Assembly: GCA_036556265.1 (NCBI GenBank)
Contig: DATBJU010000091.1
Location: 6,244-70,243 of the forward strand
DNA from: JAUSIF01 sp036556265
GTDB lineage: Bacteria > Pseudomonadota > Alphaproteobacteria > Rhizobiales > Xanthobacteraceae
Reading direction: 5' to 3'
DNA: 64,000 nt
In this document: piece by piece, positions 60,724 to 64,000 of the stretch
Position numbering within the stretch: position 1 is the stretch's first letter
How the letters are laid out: each line of letters opens with the position of its first letter
Notes under the pieces: generated by a model
Database searches by the model: none
What the model saw: only the letters and a program-made list of their open reading frames with translations
Told to the model about the DNA's origin: nothing
Made by a program: the position numbers and the translations under genes

Positions 60724-61767
60724 ATGCTCGTTCTCGGCATTGAGACCACTTGCGATGAGACCGCTGCGGCCGTCGTGCACCGAGACACCCTTGGTCACGG
60801 CGAGATCCGCTCCAACGTGATCTATTCGCAGTCCGCCGAGCACCGGGACTATGGCGGCGTCGTCCCCGAAATCGCCGCGCGCGCACACGTCGAGCTCCTC
60901 GACGGAGTGATTCAGCGTGCGATGGATCAGGCGAAAGTCCGTTTCGCGCAGCTCGACGGCGTGGCCGCCGCCGCCGGGCCCGGCCTGATTGGCGGCGTGA
61001 TCGTCGGCCTGACCACGGCGAAAGCCATCGCGCTCGTGACCCGCAAGCCTCTGATTGCGGTGAATCATTTAGAGGCCCATGCGCTTACGGCTCGCCTCAC
61101 ACACCGCATCAGCTTTCCCTACCTCCTGCTTCTTGTTTCCGGCGGCCACACCCAATTGATTTCCGTCGAGGACGTCGATCGCTACCGTTTCATCGGCGGG
61201 ACGATCGATGACGCAGTCGGAGAGGCGTTCGACAAGACGGCGAAAATGCTTGGCCTGCGTTATCCGGGCGGGCCCGAGGTGGAACGCTGCGCCGCCGCCG
61301 GAGATCCGGCACGCTTTGCGCTACCGCGTCCAATGCTCGGACGACCGGAGCCGAACTTCTCGCTATCGGGTCTAAAGACCGCCGTTCGTATCGAGGCCGA
61401 ACGCGTTGCTCCGCTCTCCGATCAGAGTGTCGCCGATCTCTGCGCAAGCTTCCAGGCCGCGATTGTCGACATTCTCGTCGACCGCATTCGCGTGGCCGTC
61501 GAGGCGCTGCGAAACAGCGCGTGGAAGCCGCGTGCGCTCGTCGTCGCAGGGGGTGTCGGAGCGAACCAGACGATACGCATTGCGCTTGATGGTCTGTCGG
61601 TGGAGCTCGGAATGTCGCTGATGATTCCTCCGCCAGAACTATGCACCGACAACGGCGCGATGATTGCCTGGGCCGGCGCCGAGCGGCTCGCGCGCGGCCT
61701 AATCGACGGTTTGGAGACCAGCCCCCGCGCCCGCTGGCCGCTCGGCGAGCATGCCGCAACCGCCTGA
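60724..61767 (+). CDS. tsaD: tRNA t6A37 synthesis protein TsaD
   Basis: Transfers threonylcarbamoyl to A37 of ANN-decoding tRNAs. 347 aa. LGIETTCDETAAAVV N-terminus, AHVELLDGVIQ, metal-binding His115 and His119 in NHLEAHALTA, and SGGHTQL. GGGAGCAGG site. It works upstream of MtaB, also encoded here (21189). Next to gpsA, an arrangement common in alphaproteobacteria. Confidence 0.97.
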   Translation: MLVLGIETTCDETAAAVVHRDTLGHGEIRSNVIYSQSAEHRDYGGVVPEIAARAHVELLDGVIQRAMDQAKVRFAQLDGVAAAAGPGLIGGVIVGLTTAKAIALVTRKPLIAVNHLEAHALTARLTHRISFPYLLLLVSGGHTQLISVEDVDRYRFIGGTIDDAVGEAFDKTAKMLGLRYPGGPEVERCAAAGDPARFALPRPMLGRPEPNFSLSGLKTAVRIEAERVAPLSDQSVADLCASFQAAIVDILVDRIRVAVEALRNSAWKPRALVVAGGVGANQTIRIALDGLSVELGMSLMIPPPELCTDNGAMIAWAGAERLARGLIDGLETSPRARWPLGEHAATA

Positions 61768-61779
61768 ATCGACCGAAGC

Positions 61780-62772
61780 ATGACCGGCCCGCAGCGGATC
61801 AGCATCATTGGCGCCGGTGCATGGGGCACCGCACTTGCAAATGCAGCGGCCCGCGCAAGACGCTCCGTTACGCTCTACGCGCGCAATCCGGCAATCGCCG
61901 CCGAAATCAGTGCGAAACGAACGAACGCGGCGCGACTACCCGGTGTGCAAATCGCGCCGGAGGTCGCGGCTACGTCGTCTCTCGAGCAAGCGGTAAACAG
62001 CGACGTCATCTTGCTGGCGGTGCCGACCCAATCGTTGCGCGCAGCCGCGCTTACGCTCGGACCCCACCTGCGGAACGGCCTTCCGCTCATCGCGTGCGCC
62101 AAGGGCATTGAGCGGGAGACGCGTCGCTTTGTCACCGAAATTATCGCCGAGGCGGCACCACACGGAGTGCCCGGTATCCTCTCCGGTCCGAGCTTCGCGG
62201 CAGATGTGGCGCGCGGTCTACCGACTGCCGTCACACTCGCGACCAGGGAAGACGCGGCCGCAACCATGATTGCCGGAGCACTGCGGTCGCAGACATTTCG
62301 CGTATACCATTCGAGCGACGTTCGCGGCGTCGAGATCGGCGGAGCGGCGAAGAACGTGCTCGCCATCGCTGCCGGTATCGTGGTCGGGCGAAAACTCGGA
62401 GCAAGCGCGCAGGCCGCGCTAACGACCCGCGGATTCAGCGAGCTCCTCCGCTTCGGCCGCGCCTACGGCGCGAATCCTGAGACGCTTACCGGCCTGTCGG
62501 GACTGGGCGACCTGATCCTGACATGCACCTCTCCTCAATCGCGCAACTATGCGTTGGGATTCGCGCTTGGTGCGGGCGAGCCACCGTCCGAGGCAGGCAG
62601 CGGCAAGCTTGCGGAAGGGGCGTTCACCGCCTCGGCTCTGGTCGAACTGGCGCGGGCGAGAAAAGTTGATATGCCGATTGCCGAGGCGGTCGACGATGTG
62701 CTTGCCGGCCGCCTGGACATCGAAGGCGCGATCACGCGGCTCCTGTCGCGACCCACCGGCGCGGAGGTGTGA
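61780..62772 (+). CDS. gpsA: Glycerol-3-phosphate dehydrogenase [NAD(P)+]
   Basis: Makes sn-glycerol-3-phosphate for phospholipids. 330 aa. ISIIGAGAWGTALANAAAR nucleotide site, SGPSFAADVARGLPTAVTLA, catalytic Lys in GGAAKNVLAIAAGI, and GLSGLGDLILTCTSPQSRN. It is 12 nt after tsaD; the stop overlaps GTGA with a possible GTG of the EVE gene. Confidence 0.97.
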   Translation: MTGPQRISIIGAGAWGTALANAAARARRSVTLYARNPAIAAEISAKRTNAARLPGVQIAPEVAATSSLEQAVNSDVILLAVPTQSLRAAALTLGPHLRNGLPLIACAKGIERETRRFVTEIIAEAAPHGVPGILSGPSFAADVARGLPTAVTLATREDAAATMIAGALRSQTFRVYHSSDVRGVEIGGAAKNVLAIAAGIVVGRKLGASAQAALTTRGFSELLRFGRAYGANPETLTGLSGLGDLILTCTSPQSRNYALGFALGAGEPPSEAGSGKLAEGAFTASALVELARARKVDMPIAEAVDDVLAGRLDIEGAITRLLSRPTGAEV

Positions 62773-62777
62773 AGACG

Positions 62778-63197
62778 ATGGCCCATTGGCTCGTCAAGAC
62801 CGAACCGTCCACCTGGTCGTGGAACGATCAGGCAAAAGCCGGCGCCAAGGGTACAGCCTGGGAAGGCGTCCGCAATTTTCAGGCAAGAGAAAACCTGAAG
62901 AAGATGAAAAAGGGCGATCGCGCCTTCTTCTATCACACGGGCGAGGAGAAGCAGGTCGTTGGCATCGTCGAAGTGATCGGCGAGTACCGACCCGACCCAA
63001 CCGATAAGACCGGCACATTTGGACTGGTAGACCTGCGCGCTGTCGCGCCGTTGCCGCAGCCAGTGACGCTTGCACAATGTCGCGCCGAAAAGCGTCTGAA
63101 GGACATGGTCCTCGTGCGGGTTTCCCGTCTCTCGGTTCAGCCGGTAACCGACGCGGAATGGTCGATCGTCTGCCGGCTCGGTGGTCACAAGGGCTGA
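62778..63197 (+). CDS. EVE-domain protein (PUA-like)
   Basis: 139 aa. MAHWLVKTEPSTWSWNDQ, WEGVRNFQARENLKKMKKGDRAFFYHTGEEKQVVGIVEV and MVLVRVSRLSVQPVTDAEW are EVE-family blocks; EVE domains are PUA-like and bind modified bases. ATG 62778 with GGAGG upstream; an in-frame GTG overlaps gpsA. Its nucleic-acid partner is unknown. Confidence 0.92.
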   Translation: MAHWLVKTEPSTWSWNDQAKAGAKGTAWEGVRNFQARENLKKMKKGDRAFFYHTGEEKQVVGIVEVIGEYRPDPTDKTGTFGLVDLRAVAPLPQPVTLAQCRAEKRLKDMVLVRVSRLSVQPVTDAEWSIVCRLGGHKG

Positions 63198-63230
63198 ATT
63201 CTTCAGCTCACCTCGCAGCAAGGAGCGCGC

Positions 63231-63656
63231 ATGACCTTCGCCGGAATCAATTATCTCGCAGTGCTGATCGCCGCGCTTGCGGGATTCGGTTTCGGCGCGG
63301 TCTATTACATTTTGCTCGCCCGGCCCTGGATGAACGCGATCGGATGGACTCCGGAAGAGCAAGCCGCACACAAGCGAGGCCAGCTCTACTCGACCAGGCT
63401 TCCATTCCTGATCGGAATCGCCGCCAATCTGATCATGGCCTGGGTGCTTGCAGGGCTGATCGCGCATATGGGCGCCATCACGGTCCGGAACGGCATCATT
63501 TCCGCTGCGTTCGCGTGGCTCGGCTTCGTGGTGACCACGCTCTCGGTCAACTACGCATTCGGCAACCGAAAGCCCATGCTGACGGTAATCGACGGGGCCC
63601 ATTGGCTCGGCTCGCTGGTGGTCATGGGCGCTGTGATCGGCGGATTCGGAAGCTAG
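63231..63656 (+). CDS. DUF1761 membrane protein
   Basis: 141 aa, four helices. GINYLAVLIAALAGFGFGAVYYILLARPWMNAIGW is the DUF1761 start, with LIGIAANLIMAWVLAGLI, SAAFAWLGFVVTTLSVNYAF and IDGAHWLGSLVVMGAVIG. Strong AAGGAG site. Function unknown. Confidence 0.9.
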   Translation: MTFAGINYLAVLIAALAGFGFGAVYYILLARPWMNAIGWTPEEQAAHKRGQLYSTRLPFLIGIAANLIMAWVLAGLIAHMGAITVRNGIISAAFAWLGFVVTTLSVNYAFGNRKPMLTVIDGAHWLGSLVVMGAVIGGFGS

Positions 63657-63695
63657 TGCGCACCTCGGGACGACCAAAGTCGCAGCCAGCTCGCC

Positions 63696-63724
63696 TTGTC
63701 GCCCCTCCCCTGCTTTCGCATAAT
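63696..63724 (+). promoter_or_regulatory. Promoter of acs
   Basis: TTGTCG, 17 nt, CATAAT. Good sigma-70-type match; predicted start near 63731 leaves a leader of about 64 nt that contains the hairpin at 63750-63767. Confidence 0.55.
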
Positions 63725-63749
63725 GTTTTTGGATTGAAGACGAGTGCGA

Positions 63750-63767
63750 GGCCGGCTCAAGCCGGCC
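63750..63767 (+). promoter_or_regulatory. Leader hairpin before acs
   Basis: GGCCGGC-TCAA-GCCGGCC, a 7-bp perfect stem, about 16 nt upstream of the AGGGAGGAG ribosome site. No T-run follows, so it is more likely a 5'-UTR structure than a terminator. Confidence 0.4.
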
Positions 63768-63794
63768 CTGTCGGGGGATACAGGGAGGAGCCCG

Positions 63795-64000
63795 ATGTCG
63801 GAGAAAGTCTACGACGTTCCGGCTGAATGGAAGAAACGCGCCTGGCTTGACGACGCAAAGTATCAGGAGATGTACGCGCGCTCGATCAAAGATCCGGACG
63901 GATTCTGGCGCGATGAAGCCAAATGTATCGACTGGTTCAAGCTGTTCTCCAGGGTGAAGAACTCCTCCTTCGACCCGCACAACGTGTCGATCAAATGGTT
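63795..64000 (+). CDS. acs: Acetyl-CoA synthetase, N-terminal part (cut by window edge)
   Basis: Activates acetate to acetyl-CoA via acetyl-AMP. Only the first 68 codons are present, running off the right edge. The start MSEKVYDVPAEWKKRAWLDD and then YQEMYARSIKDPDGFWRDEAK match the acetyl-CoA synthetase N-terminal domain. The ATG follows AGGGAGGAG, and the gene has its own promoter candidate. Confidence 0.92.
   Translation, partial: MSEKVYDVPAEWKKRAWLDDAKYQEMYARSIKDPDGFWRDEAKCIDWFKLFSRVKNSSFDPHNVSIKW

Overview
The window looks like chromosomal DNA from a GC-rich alphaproteobacterium of the order Hyphomicrobiales (Rhizobiales), probably near the Bradyrhizobium/Rhodopseudomonas/Xanthobacteraceae side. 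That rests on gene content: families typical of these bacteria (IalB, DUF2794, DUF1223, an alphaproteobacterial mitofilin beside hemY-hemD-hemC, a mesaconyl-CoA hydratase), palindromic intergenic repeats of a rhizobial type, many GTG/TTG starts, and tRNAs with C at the wobble position (Ala-CGC, Thr-CGU). No rRNA, insertion sequence, phage gene or CRISPR array is visible. The region reads as stable core chromosome, about 73 protein genes and two tRNAs, dense and largely in operons. sdhA is cut at the left edge and acs at the right edge.

Region by region: 1-5 kb holds sdhC-sdhD-sdhA (complex II), a secreted PHB-depolymerase-like esterase, mesaconyl-CoA hydratase and asd. 5-9.5 kb holds an unknown membrane-anchored protein and then a sulfite-response locus: ECF sigma factor, membrane anti-sigma, Tat-exported molybdenum sulfite dehydrogenase and its cytochrome c, plus a divergent small secreted protein; two matching ECF-type promoter elements tie these together. 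9.5-14.4 kb carries leuB, leuD and leuC, split by a metallopeptidase, an HXXEE membrane protein and a tiny secreted protein. 14.4-18.8 kb is a translation block (ffh, rpsP, rimM, trmD, rplS) followed by an isochorismatase-like hydrolase. 18.8-24 kb has a palindromic repeat pair, a metallo-beta-lactamase-fold lipase-like enzyme and dapF-mtaB-ftsY-yciB. 24-27 kb is the cytochrome c maturation operon ccmABCDG, divergent from acnA.

27-32 kb: acnA, DUF1223, DUF2794 and a BAX-inhibitor-1-like protein separated by hairpin-rich spacers. 32-37.6 kb: the ybbP-ybbA ABC system divergent from tesA, followed by thpR, phhB and a DUF1232 protein. 37.6-47 kb: quinone oxidoreductase, ialB, rlmN, an unknown membrane protein, a DsbA-fold isomerase, argG, a CBS-domain site-2 protease, typA and a GNAT acetyltransferase. 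46.7-51 kb: yggT-DUF167-folD, tRNA-Ala with a good promoter, a class I glutamine amidotransferase, a TerB protein and a D-2-hydroxyacid dehydrogenase. 51-56 kb: a complete branched-chain amino acid type ABC importer (livK-H-M-G-F) with a strong hairpin between the binding protein and the first permease. 56-60.6 kb: tRNA-Thr and hemC-hemD-mitofilin-hemY. 60.7-64 kb: tsaD-gpsA-EVE protein, a DUF1761 membrane protein, and acs with a recognisable promoter and leader hairpin.

Metabolically the window points to an aerobic, respiratory organism (complex II, aconitase, cytochrome c maturation, haem synthesis, sulfite oxidation into cytochrome c) that assimilates acetyl-CoA (acs, ethylmalonyl-CoA pathway hydratase). 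I see no clear undescribed system. The best leads are the sulfite/ECF regulon with its orphan secreted protein, the mitofilin-haem operon, and the repeated palindromic/hairpin spacers.
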